From an uncultured Oscillibacter sp. (GTDB taxonomy: Bacteria; Bacillota; Clostridia; Oscillospirales; Oscillospiraceae), in the NCBI GenBank assembly GCA_946183175.1, contig CAMHBH010000077.1, positions 1-9,866 on the forward strand: a DNA stretch of 9,866 nt, read 5' to 3'. Under the pieces are notes generated by a model that saw only the letters and a list, made by a program, of their open reading frames with translations, ran no database searches and was not told the origin of the DNA. This document shows, piece after piece, positions 1 through 6,118 of this stretch (within the stretch, counting starts at the first letter, position 1; each line of letters begins with the position of its first letter). The translations under genes were made by a program, and so were the position numbers.

Positions 1-554
1 CCCGTCCGCTCCCGCGAGGCGCTGTTGTACTCCTGTATGGAGTGCTGGAGCACGGGCATGAGCTGTCCGAAGAGCGGATTGTGCCCGGCGGCGGCAATCG
101 TACAGTGGAAGTCGCGCTCGGCCTGAATCGCCGACTGCCCCTGCGTGAAGAGCTTCTCCATCTGCGACAGCAGGCCTTCCATATGCTGGAGTTCCTGTTC
201 GTCGGCGCGGCGGGCGGCGTAGTAGGCGGCGGCGGGTTCGAGGGCCAGTCGGAACTCCATCAGGTCACGCGCCGACGCGTCGGTCAGTTCGCGGTCTCCC
301 GAGACGGGGTCGGCGCGGAGCGCGGGGTCGTTGGAGATGACGTACGTGCCGCGCCCGCGCCGGATTTCGACCAGGCCGCGCGTGCAGAGAATCCGGATGG
401 CCTCCCGGAGCGTGATACGGCTGATTCCGAGCTCTTCCGAGAGGTCTAATTCGTTGGGGAGTTTGTCGCCGGGGTGGAAACGGTGCTGGATGAAAATCAT
501 GTCCATGATTTCATTAGAAGCCTGTTCCGACAGGGGCGATGATGAGGTTTTCAT
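1..554 (-). CDS. GntR family (FadR/FCD-type) transcriptional regulator, C-terminus beyond window
   Basis: A cytoplasmic DNA-binding regulator; 184 residues are visible and the C-terminal end lies off the left edge. Residues about 10-73 form the winged helix-turn-helix typical of GntR proteins: a P-G-D-K-L-P-N-E entry, then LSEELGISRITLREAIRIL, then a wing ending RRGRGTYV. Residues from about 95 look like the start of an FCD effector domain: FRLALEPAAAYYAARRA matches its usual R-x-x-LEP-x-AA-x-x-AA opening, and ERDFHCTIAAAGHNP carries the Asp and His of the metal/ligand pocket. Such regulators usually sense small organic acids and repress nearby metabolic genes; the ligand cannot be told here. 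The ATG at 554 is chosen because GGAGGG (563-568) sits 8 nt upstream. The gene has its own strong promoter and lies downstream of the Wzz-like unit on the same strand, separated from it by a terminator, so it is probably transcribed independently. Its targets probably lie left of the window. Confidence 0.9.
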   Translation of the reverse strand, partial: MKTSSSPLSEQASNEIMDMIFIQHRFHPGDKLPNELDLSEELGISRITLREAIRILCTRGLVEIRRGRGTYVISNDPALRADPVSGDRELTDASARDLMEFRLALEPAAAYYAARRADEQELQHMEGLLSQMEKLFTQGQSAIQAERDFHCTIAAAGHNPLFGQLMPVLQHSIQEYNSASRERT

Positions 555-595
555 AGGTAATGCCCTCCATGTTCCGCGCGAAATTCCGTAGCCTG

Positions 596-624
596 ATTAT
601 AGCGGATTTTCCGCGCGAGGTCAA
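596..624 (-). promoter_or_regulatory. Sigma-70-type promoter for the GntR regulator
   Basis: Reading the minus strand, TTGACC (619-624) and a perfect TATAAT (596-601) are separated by exactly 17 bp. Transcription would start near 589, giving a leader of about 35 nt before the ATG at 554. The spacer holds CGGA-AAA-TCCG, a short inverted repeat that could be part of an operator. Confidence 0.85.
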
Positions 625-627
625 TGG

Positions 628-652
628 AAAAAGCCCTCCCGGGCGGGAGGGC
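628..652 (-). terminator. Rho-independent terminator of the Wzz-like two-gene unit
   Basis: The minus strand has an 8-bp perfect G+C stem (GCCCTCCC / GGGAGGGC, 633-652) with a 4-nt loop, directly followed by TTTTT (632-628). It begins 12 nt after the stop codon of the gene ending at 665. The GntR promoter starts only 3 nt beyond the T run, so the two units are tightly packed but insulated. Confidence 0.88.
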
Positions 653-664
653 CGGATTGGACAA

Positions 665-2155
665 TCAGACTGTCGCGACGGGCCGGGATTCCGGCTTGTC
701 GGGCTGTTCTTTTTTGGACGGGTTGGCCTCCCGGATTCCCGCGAAGCACGCGGAGCCCAAGTAGCCCAGGAACAGGAGCCCTTCCACGGCAAGTACAATT
801 TTGACCGTGATATCGGTAATCAGCGGCGCGGACTCCCATGTGGGGGGGATGAGTACCCGTACTTCGTCGGCGGAGGCGACGGTCTCGTAGTATTCGTTCG
901 CGCTCCGGGTGATGTTGGAGACGAGCTGATTCACTTTTTCATTCAGGCTGTCCAGAGATTCCCGTACCCGCGCGGTGTCCTCGGGCTTGGAGGTGCCCTC
1001 GGCGTTCTGGAAGCCCTCAATCACGCGCTCATAGTAGCGGATGGTGCGCGTGGAGGCGGAAATCGCGGCCTCGGCGTCCAGTTTCTCCTGAATCATGGCG
1101 TCGTAGCTGGCGTTCACGTCCGTCGGGCTGGACACCACGGAGTTCCCGTTCACGCCGTTGATGATGAGGATATCGTCCTTGCGGTAGTTGTTGATGGAAT
1201 CCTCGAGGGCGTAGAAACGGGTACGCTGTACGCTTCTCTGCTGTTCGAGCTGTTCAATCCGCCAGCGGTAGTAGGAGATTTCGGTCTCGGCGTCGTTCTC
1301 GGAGACGCTGTGAATCACGATATAGGAGGAAATGCGGTCCAGGTCGATGCTCTTGAGCAGGTTGGCGGTACGACGGAGGTCCTGGAAGGTCAGTCCGGTT
1401 TCCGTGGAGCGGAAGGAGCCCGCGACGCCCTCCAGAGAGGAGAGATACGACGTGGCGCTGTCGAGGGCATTGCTGAAGATGTTCGCGGCCTCGGCGTAGT
1501 CGTACTCGCGGTAGTCGATGACGCCGAGCGGGCTGCCCATGGACAGGTCGTGTGTGTAGACCCGTACGCAGTAGTCCCGGTAGGCGCGCAGCAGCGCGTC
1601 CAGGAAGGCGACGCCCTCCGACTGGGAAACATTGGCGGCCCCGTAGTCGAAGGAAATGATGTACTGCGATACGTTGTAGTCGGCGTCCAGCAGAAGGTTC
1701 AGGGAGGACAAATCCAAGTCGCTGGCCTTGTTAATCATGTCGTAGTACATGGACATTTTCTCGTAGGCCCTGGAGGGAATCACGCCGCTGATTTCCAGGG
1801 CATCGCGGAAGTCTCCCGCGCGCAGCACGTCAAAGCCCATCTCGTCAAGCGCGTCCTCGATGACGGAGGGGGCCTTAATTTTGGTGATGTCGTACCCGCT
1901 CTGCGCGGAAATCAGGGTTCTGGTCACATGTTCCGCAAGCACCCTCTGCGCCAGAATCCCCAAAGCGCCGGACAGACAGCCCGTAGCGAAGGCCAGGCAG
2001 AGCCAAAGCGCGAAAAAGCGCTTTGCGTGTTTGAGAATCAGGCCGAAATCTACCCTGAGCTCCCCATCGTCGACGCGGTCATCGTTCCGGATTGTCAGGA
2101 ACACGTTTTTGTCTTCTCCCATCTGGTATTCGCCCCTTTCTTCACGGTCTGTCAT
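665..2155 (-). CDS. Wzz/polysaccharide co-polymerase-like membrane protein, second of a paralogous pair
   Basis: A 496-residue membrane protein with a short cytoplasmic N-terminus, TM1 at about 47-68, a large central region (70-445) rich in predicted helix and coiled coil, and TM2 at about 450-472, then a charged tail ending KKEQPDKPESRPVATV. A Pro-bearing stretch (IPPTWESAP, 436-444) precedes TM2, as in Wzz chain-length regulators. This is the polysaccharide co-polymerase layout; such proteins control the length or export of surface polysaccharides. It has no Walker A motif, so no fused tyrosine kinase. It is a clear paralogue of the gene upstream: both share YDY...A, ETG.(T/S)F.DL, SYIV, a YY...IE block, and near the C-terminus EK-x2-QL-x-SNI-x-R. 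The ATG at 2155 overlaps the upstream stop as ATGA, with AAAAGGTGG 4 nt before it. An alternative ATG at 2122 has AAAGGGG 10 nt upstream and would remove 33 residues. The family call rests on architecture and weak similarity; the exact substrate is unknown. Confidence 0.72.
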   Translation of the reverse strand: MTDREERGEYQMGEDKNVFLTIRNDDRVDDGELRVDFGLILKHAKRFFALWLCLAFATGCLSGALGILAQRVLAEHVTRTLISAQSGYDITKIKAPSVIEDALDEMGFDVLRAGDFRDALEISGVIPSRAYEKMSMYYDMINKASDLDLSSLNLLLDADYNVSQYIISFDYGAANVSQSEGVAFLDALLRAYRDYCVRVYTHDLSMGSPLGVIDYREYDYAEAANIFSNALDSATSYLSSLEGVAGSFRSTETGLTFQDLRRTANLLKSIDLDRISSYIVIHSVSENDAETEISYYRWRIEQLEQQRSVQRTRFYALEDSINNYRKDDILIINGVNGNSVVSSPTDVNASYDAMIQEKLDAEAAISASTRTIRYYERVIEGFQNAEGTSKPEDTARVRESLDSLNEKVNQLVSNITRSANEYYETVASADEVRVLIPPTWESAPLITDITVKIVLAVEGLLFLGYLGSACFAGIREANPSKKEQPDKPESRPVATV

Positions 2156-3555
2156 TGCGCCACCTTTTCTTTCGCGGCGGCCCGTTCCGCCTTGCGGGAG
2201 GTCAGAACGGCGGAGAGTACGCACAGGCCAAACAGCAGGGTTTCCATGACGATAATATCCAGTACGGTGCTTTTCAGGCCCACGGAGATGGCTTTGCTGG
2301 CCGGTTCCTGGAGTACTTGGAAGGCGTGTTCGAGCTGCTCGGACTTGTAGAAGTCGTCGGATGTCCGCTGGATGTTGGAGAGGAGCTGTACGAGCTTCTC
2401 GTCGATGGTCTCCAACTGCGCCTCCACGATTTCGGCGCTCCCGGAGGATTCCCCGGACTGGAGGCGTTCCATCCGCCGCGTCAGCATGGATATCTCTTCC
2501 CTCGTCTCGGAAATGGCGGTCTGAGAGGCCACCTTCTGACTGATGAGGCTGTTGTACATCTGCGACGGCTGGGTGAACTCGAACTGCCCGGAGACCTCGT
2601 TGCTGTTGTCTCCGCCGCTCTCGCCCATGATGGGGAAGACCGCGTTCGTTTTCACGTAGCTTTCAATCTGCTGGTTGAGGATGTAGAGGCGGGCATCCTG
2701 CTGGGCCAGCGCCCGCTCGGCGTCCTCGATTTTGTACTGGTAGTAGTCAATCAGGTAGTCGCGGTCTTTGGTCATGTTGTTGCTGACGATGTACGACGTG
2801 ACCCACTGCACGTTCTCACTGCGGATGGTGTCCAGCGTCTCGATGAGGTCGGGGAAGGAGTAGCCGGTCTCCGCGGAGACGAAGCGGACGTTGTCCTGCC
2901 CCTCGACGTGGGTCAGGTAGGCGCGGAGCGTCGTTAAGTGGCTGTTGAGCACGTCCACGGCGTCGATGTAGTCATAAGTCCGGTAGTCGCTGTCGTTCAG
3001 GGAGAGCTCAAAGGCGGTGTGGTAGCCGTATTTATCGTAGAAGAACTCCTCGTAAGCGCTCAGGCACTCGGAGAGGAAGCGCGGCGCGTCCTGCGCCGAA
3101 AGGCCGGCGTCGGCGTAGCGGAGCTTGAGCGTGTAGTCCGTCGGGAAGTACGCGGACTCTCGAATATCCGTGATCTCGGCGACCTCCTCCTCCCCGAAAA
3201 TGGAGAGGTTTTCCGTCAGCGTATCCAAGACTTCGCCCGGGATACTCCCCTGGATATCCAGCGCGGCCCGGATACGTTCGACCGTCTCCTCCGTTGCGTC
3301 GAGGCCTATCGCCCCGGCGGCCCGCCGGACAATTTCCGTATCCTTCATCTCCGCCGGGTCGAACAGGTGCCCGTTCGGGTCGAAACCGGACTCGACGCGG
3401 GTGTAATTGAAATGTACGACCGCAGAACACGTCGCGCGTTCGGAGAGAAATACCGCGTGAATCACGAAAGTCAGCAAAAGGGCGACAAGGAAGACGGGAA
3501 GCCACTGCCGAAAGGCATTTGTCAGCCGTGTGCGCCAGGTGGAATTAAATTCCAT
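2152..3555 (-). CDS. Wzz/polysaccharide co-polymerase-like membrane protein, first of a paralogous pair
   Basis: A 467-residue protein with TM1 at about 18-37 and TM2 at about 430-452, bracketing a long helical extracytoplasmic region with coiled-coil stretches (about 270-300 and 340-400). The basic N-terminus (WRTRLTNAFRQWLP) fits a cytoplasmic start. No ATPase or glycosyltransferase motif is seen. The overall plan matches Wzz/GumC-type chain-length proteins, and it aligns over most of its length with the next gene, more strongly at 190-280 and 380-404. The Pro-rich motif before TM2 is weaker here (LQEPASKAIS, 415-424). The ATG at 3555 is preferred over an in-frame TTG at 3564: AGAGGTG (3566-3572) lies 10 nt from the ATG but only 1 nt from the TTG. 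It is the promoter-proximal gene, and its stop overlaps the next start by 4 nt, suggesting translational coupling and a fixed stoichiometry of the two proteins, perhaps a hetero-oligomer (inference). Confidence 0.72.
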   Translation of the reverse strand: MEFNSTWRTRLTNAFRQWLPVFLVALLLTFVIHAVFLSERATCSAVVHFNYTRVESGFDPNGHLFDPAEMKDTEIVRRAAGAIGLDATEETVERIRAALDIQGSIPGEVLDTLTENLSIFGEEEVAEITDIRESAYFPTDYTLKLRYADAGLSAQDAPRFLSECLSAYEEFFYDKYGYHTAFELSLNDSDYRTYDYIDAVDVLNSHLTTLRAYLTHVEGQDNVRFVSAETGYSFPDLIETLDTIRSENVQWVTSYIVSNNMTKDRDYLIDYYQYKIEDAERALAQQDARLYILNQQIESYVKTNAVFPIMGESGGDNSNEVSGQFEFTQPSQMYNSLISQKVASQTAISETREEISMLTRRMERLQSGESSGSAEIVEAQLETIDEKLVQLLSNIQRTSDDFYKSEQLEHAFQVLQEPASKAISVGLKSTVLDIIVMETLLFGLCVLSAVLTSRKAERAAAKEKVAQ

Positions 3556-3565
3556 AGTGTCCAAT

Positions 3566-3572
3566 CACCTCT
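3566..3572 (-). promoter_or_regulatory. Ribosome binding site that fixes the start of the first Wzz-like gene
   Basis: AGAGGTG on the minus strand lies 10 nt before the ATG at 3555. The longer TTG-started alternative at 3564 would leave only 1 nt between this site and the start codon, so the ATG is favoured. Confidence 0.7.
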
Positions 3573-3618
3573 TGAAAAGTAATTTCCGAGAAAAATCGCG
3601 TGAATTACAGCCGCCGGC

Positions 3619-3647
3619 ATTCTATCATATCCGCCTGAAAGCGTCAA
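3619..3647 (-). promoter_or_regulatory. Sigma-70-type promoter for the Wzz-like two-gene unit
   Basis: On the minus strand TTGACG (3642-3647) and TAGAAT (3619-3624) are separated by 17 bp. The start would fall near 3612, giving a leader of about 57 nt before the ATG at 3555. It is back to back with the kinase promoter, with about 70 bp between the two -35 boxes. Confidence 0.82.
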
Positions 3648-3718
3648 GCCCTCCGGCGGAGGCTTTCGCGGGGAAAGTTTCCCGGAAACGGGACTTGCTC
3701 CCGTCCCCTCGACGTGCG
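3647..3718. repeat. Cluster of palindromes between two divergent promoters
   Basis: Between the two -35 boxes lie four inverted repeats: agcc(c)tccg/cgga-ggct (3647-3664), GGGAAA-G-TTTCCC (3671-3683), CCCG-GAAA-CGGG (3681-3692) and ACGGGA-CTTGC-TCCCGT (3688-3704). The last three overlap, so as folded strands they exclude each other. They lie upstream of both start sites and so would act as DNA (protein sites) rather than in these two transcripts. The first shares the 13-nt string GGAGGCTTTCGCG with the palindromic repeat near 7461. Confidence 0.6.
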
Positions 3719-3747
3719 TTGACAAAGCGGGCGGAATCGGGTATGAT
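3719..3747 (+). promoter_or_regulatory. Sigma-70-type promoter for the kinase-phosphatase genes
   Basis: A perfect TTGACA (3719-3724) and TATGAT (3742-3747) with a 17-bp spacer. Transcription would start near 3754, so the ribosome binding site AAAGGGGGG (3754-3762) sits almost at the 5' end of a leader of only about 16 nt. Confidence 0.85.
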
Positions 3748-3769
3748 TAGCTCAAAGGGGGGTCACGGT

Positions 3770-5065
3770 ATGGCAATGCTGGAAAACGGGTTCAGCCTCC
3801 GGACGGAGTTCCACCGGGATTTGACCGTCAACCGCCTTCTGGGCGAGGGCGGACAGGGCGAAGTCTATCACGTCACCTGCAACGGTCAGCCCGCCGCACT
3901 GAAGTGGTACAAGAAGGACAGCCTCAAGAATCCCGCCGCCTTTCAGGAGAATTTGCGGCAGAATATCATGCGCGGCGCGCCGAGCCGGGAGTTCCTGTGG
4001 CCCCTCGACCTGACGCCCTGGCAGGACGGCAGTTTCGGCTACGTCATGGACCTGCGCCCCGAGGGCTACTACGATATCACCGACTTCACGCTCTGTCACG
4101 TACGCTTCCCGTCCTACCGGGCCGTCATCGACGCGTGCCTGTCGATTGTCTCCGCCTTCCGGATTCTCCACAACGACGGCTACAGCTACCAGGACATCAA
4201 CGACGGCAATTTCTTCATCAACCCGCGCAGCGGGAAAGTGCTCATCGGCGACAACGACAACGTAGCCCCCGACAAGACCGAGACCGGAATCGTCGGCAAG
4301 CCCCGCTACATGGCACCCGAAATCGTGCTCCGAAAGAGTATGCCCGACAGCCTCAGCGACCGCTTCTCGATGTCGGTCATTCTCTACATGCTCTTCTGCC
4401 TCAACCACCCCCTGGAGGGACAGCGCTATTTAGTCCCGGCGCTCACGCCCGCCCTCGAAGAGAAGCTGTACGGCAGTGAAGCGCTGTTCATGATGGACCC
4501 CGACGACCGCGCCAACGCCCCCAACCCCGCCGTACACGGCAACTCTATCAGGGTCTGGAACTGCCTCCCCGGCTACATGCGCAAAATCTTTCTCGACGCC
4601 TTCAGCCGGAAAGCCCTCGAAAAGCCGTCGGCGCGTCCGAGCGAGGCCGTGTGGCTTAATGCGCTGACGCGCTTCCGGAGCGAAATCGTGCCCTGTCCGT
4701 GCGGCAACGAGATTTTTACCCGCGACGGCAAGCCCTGTCACTGTGAGAAATGCGGCAGGGCGGCGAACATCCCCTTCCGGCTACAGCTCAGCCAGTACGC
4801 GATTCCGGCGGTGCGCGGGAGCCGCGTCTACCGCTGTCAGCTTGGAATCTGCGACGCCCGCGACGCCCTCAGCCCCGTGGCGATGGTCGTCGCGAAGGAG
4901 GGCCGCCCGGACGCGCTGGGCCTCCGTAACAAGAGCGACCGCCGCTGGGACGCCGTGAATACCAGGGGCGAGGCCCGCAAAGTCGCGCCCGAGGAGACAA
5001 TCCCGCTCAAGCACGGAATCCGCTTCACGGCCTGCGGGGAGAATATCGAAATTCTAGCGAACTGA
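3770..5065 (+). CDS. Hanks-type (eukaryotic-like) protein kinase with zinc-ribbon-like and FHA-like C-terminal parts
   Basis: A 431-residue soluble kinase with no membrane segment. Kinase landmarks: glycine loop GEGGQGEVY (25-33), ATP-binding Lys45 in AALKWYKKD, catalytic loop YQDINDGNFF with base Asp142 and Mg-binding Asn147 (HRD replaced by YQD), and metal-binding Asp161 in GDNDNVAP (DFG replaced by DND). The activation segment ends GKPRYMAPE (176-184). All core catalytic residues are therefore kept. After the kinase domain, C309-x-C311-x11-C323-x-C325-x2-C328 looks like a zinc ribbon. The tail (about 380-431, GLRNKSDRRWDAV...V-APEETIPL...GIRF...NIEI) resembles a small FHA-like beta domain that could bind phosphothreonine. 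Kinases of this build often sit next to PP2C phosphatase and von Willebrand A genes; neither is present here. The start at ATG 3770 is set by AAAGGGGGG 7 nt upstream. The HAD phosphatase gene follows after 15 nt. Substrate unknown. Confidence 0.85.
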   Translation: MAMLENGFSLRTEFHRDLTVNRLLGEGGQGEVYHVTCNGQPAALKWYKKDSLKNPAAFQENLRQNIMRGAPSREFLWPLDLTPWQDGSFGYVMDLRPEGYYDITDFTLCHVRFPSYRAVIDACLSIVSAFRILHNDGYSYQDINDGNFFINPRSGKVLIGDNDNVAPDKTETGIVGKPRYMAPEIVLRKSMPDSLSDRFSMSVILYMLFCLNHPLEGQRYLVPALTPALEEKLYGSEALFMMDPDDRANAPNPAVHGNSIRVWNCLPGYMRKIFLDAFSRKALEKPSARPSEAVWLNALTRFRSEIVPCPCGNEIFTRDGKPCHCEKCGRAANIPFRLQLSQYAIPAVRGSRVYRCQLGICDARDALSPVAMVVAKEGRPDALGLRNKSDRRWDAVNTRGEARKVAPEETIPLKHGIRFTACGENIEILAN

Positions 5066-5066
5066 C

Positions 5067-5073
5067 AAAGGAG
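5067..5073 (+). promoter_or_regulatory. Ribosome binding site that fixes the start of the HAD phosphatase
   Basis: AAAGGAG lies 7 nt before the ATG at 5081 but only 1 nt before an in-frame ATG at 5075, so the second ATG is the likely start and the protein begins MESKILFLDLDGT. Confidence 0.75.
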
Positions 5074-5080
5074 AATGCGG

Positions 5081-5899
5081 ATGGAATCGAAGATTTTGTT
5101 TCTTGACCTGGACGGCACGCTTTTAGACGACCGCAAGGCGTTGACCGACGGGAACCGCGCCGCGCTCGCGGGGGCAATCTCGCGCGGACACCGCGCGGTT
5201 ATCGCGTCGGGGCGGCCCCTCAAGAGCGTGCGGATACAGGCCGCGCGGCTGGGCCTCGACGGCCCCGGCTGTTACGCCATTGCCTACAACGGGGCCGTGC
5301 TCTACGACTTCACCACGCAGCGGCAGATTTTCCGCCGTACGATGGCCCCCGCCGACCTGTACGCCGTGTTCGACGAGGCCAACCGCCGCGGCGTCTACAT
5401 CCAGACTTACGACAAGGAAGATGTCGTAATCGAGCCGCGCAACGACCCCGCAATCGCCGAGCGCTACTGTACGCGGATTCAGCTTGACTACCGCGTGATT
5501 CAGGACGTGCGGCGCGACCTGTCGGAAATGCCCGTCAAGGCGCTGTGTATCGACTTCGCCGGACAGGAGCGCACCGGGGCCTTGCGGCGCTGGGTGCTCG
5601 ACAACATGCCCGGACGCCTCGACAGCTATTTCTCCGACAAGAACTTCCTGGAAATCGTGACGGCGGGCGTCAACAAGGGCGAGGGCATTCTGAAACTCTG
5701 CGAACTGCTCGGCATCCCCCCGGAGTACACCGTCGCGGCGGGCGACGAGGCCAACGATATCGACATGATACGCACAGCCGGCGTCGGCGTGGCGATGGCC
5801 AACGCAATCCCGGAAGTCAAGGCCGTCGCCGACTACGTCACACAGCGCGACAACAATCACGACGGCGTCGCCGAAATCATAGAACGTTTCCTGACGTAA
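5081..5899 (+). CDS. Cof-type HAD superfamily phosphatase (class IIB)
   Basis: A 272-residue cytoplasmic hydrolase, the usual length for the Cof family. All four HAD motifs are present: motif I DLDGT with nucleophile Asp9 and acid/base Asp11; motif II Ser43 in IASGRP; motif III Lys199 in GVNKGEG; motif IV GDEANDIDM with Asp222 and Asp226. The C2 cap spans roughly 80-190. Relatives dephosphorylate sugar phosphates, flavin mononucleotide, pyridoxal phosphate or similar small molecules; the sequence does not tell which. It lies 15 nt after the kinase gene with no promoter between, so the two are probably co-transcribed. A role as the protein phosphatase opposing the kinase is not implied by the family. 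There is no terminator after its stop; the metK promoter begins 5 nt later. Confidence 0.93.
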   Translation: MESKILFLDLDGTLLDDRKALTDGNRAALAGAISRGHRAVIASGRPLKSVRIQAARLGLDGPGCYAIAYNGAVLYDFTTQRQIFRRTMAPADLYAVFDEANRRGVYIQTYDKEDVVIEPRNDPAIAERYCTRIQLDYRVIQDVRRDLSEMPVKALCIDFAGQERTGALRRWVLDNMPGRLDSYFSDKNFLEIVTAGVNKGEGILKLCELLGIPPEYTVAAGDEANDIDMIRTAGVGVAMANAIPEVKAVADYVTQRDNNHDGVAEIIERFLT

Positions 5900-5903
5900 T
5901 GTC

Positions 5904-5931
5904 TTGACATCCGCCGAAAATCTGGTACAAT
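5904..5931 (+). promoter_or_regulatory. Promoter of the SAM riboswitch-metK unit
   Basis: A perfect TTGACA (5904-5909) and TACAAT (5926-5931) with a 16-bp spacer, plus an extended -10 TG at 5923-5924. The start would fall near 5938, just upstream of the riboswitch P1 helix. Confidence 0.87.
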
Positions 5932-5950
5932 ACGGACAATTCAACATTCC

Positions 5951-6040
5951 CCTTATCAAGAGTGGCGGAGGGACCGGCCCTGTGAAACCACGGCAACCTG
6001 CTTTGTAAGGTGCCAATTCCGGCGGGAGCGAAAGATGAGG
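5951..6040 (+). promoter_or_regulatory. SAM-I (S-box) riboswitch aptamer
   Basis: The conserved S-box core is readable in order: AAGAG (5958-5962), GGAGGGACCGGCCC (5967-5980), TGAAACC (5983-5989), CGGCAACC (5991-5998), AAGGTGCCAA (6007-6016), then GAAAGATGAGG. Helix P1 forms from CCTTATC (5951-5957) and GATGAGG (6034-6040) with one G-U pair. P3 pairs GGC(A)ACC (5992-5998) with GGTGCC (6009-6014), and a short P4 pairs around 6017-6028. SAM binding stabilises P1 and favours the downstream terminator. Its place directly before metK is the classical arrangement: the enzyme product shuts off its own synthesis. Confidence 0.96.
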
Positions 6041-6060
6041 AGCAAGAGGCGTCTTTTCTG

Positions 6061-6087
6061 CGCGTTCCGTCCGGAACGCGTTTTTTT
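6061..6087 (+). terminator. metK: Riboswitch expression platform: intrinsic terminator
   Basis: CGCGTTCC / GGAACGCG (8 bp, 6061-6080) with loop GTCC, followed by seven T (6081-6087). It lies 21 nt after the aptamer and 32 nt before the metK start. A competing helix between about 6028-6035 (GCGAAAGA, overlapping P1) and 6052-6061 (TCTTTTCTGC), with bulges, could be the antiterminator; that pairing is my inference. Confidence 0.93.
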
Positions 6088-6118
6088 GCCCGGTTCCGTA
6101 CAACAAAGGAGGAGCCCC

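Noticed and set aside
560..2350. A 596-codon open frame on the plus strand opposite the Wzz-like genes
   Set aside because: It is antisense to two genes with matching paralogous sequence, promoter, ribosome sites and terminator. Its predicted protein has odd, Val/Gly/His-rich composition typical of antisense frames in G+C-rich DNA.
3530..3769. Longer kinase start at 3530
   Set aside because: It would begin upstream of the kinase promoter and read through the palindrome cluster; the ATG at 3770 has a ribosome site 7 nt upstream.
5081..5899. HAD protein as the dedicated phosphatase reversing the kinase
   Set aside because: Cof-type HAD enzymes act mainly on small phosphorylated metabolites; adjacency alone does not support a protein phosphatase role.
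6035..6118. Longer metK start at 6035
   Set aside because: The ATG lies in the riboswitch P1 strand and the extension translates the terminator hairpin. The ATG at 6119 has a perfect ribosome site and the conserved N-terminus.
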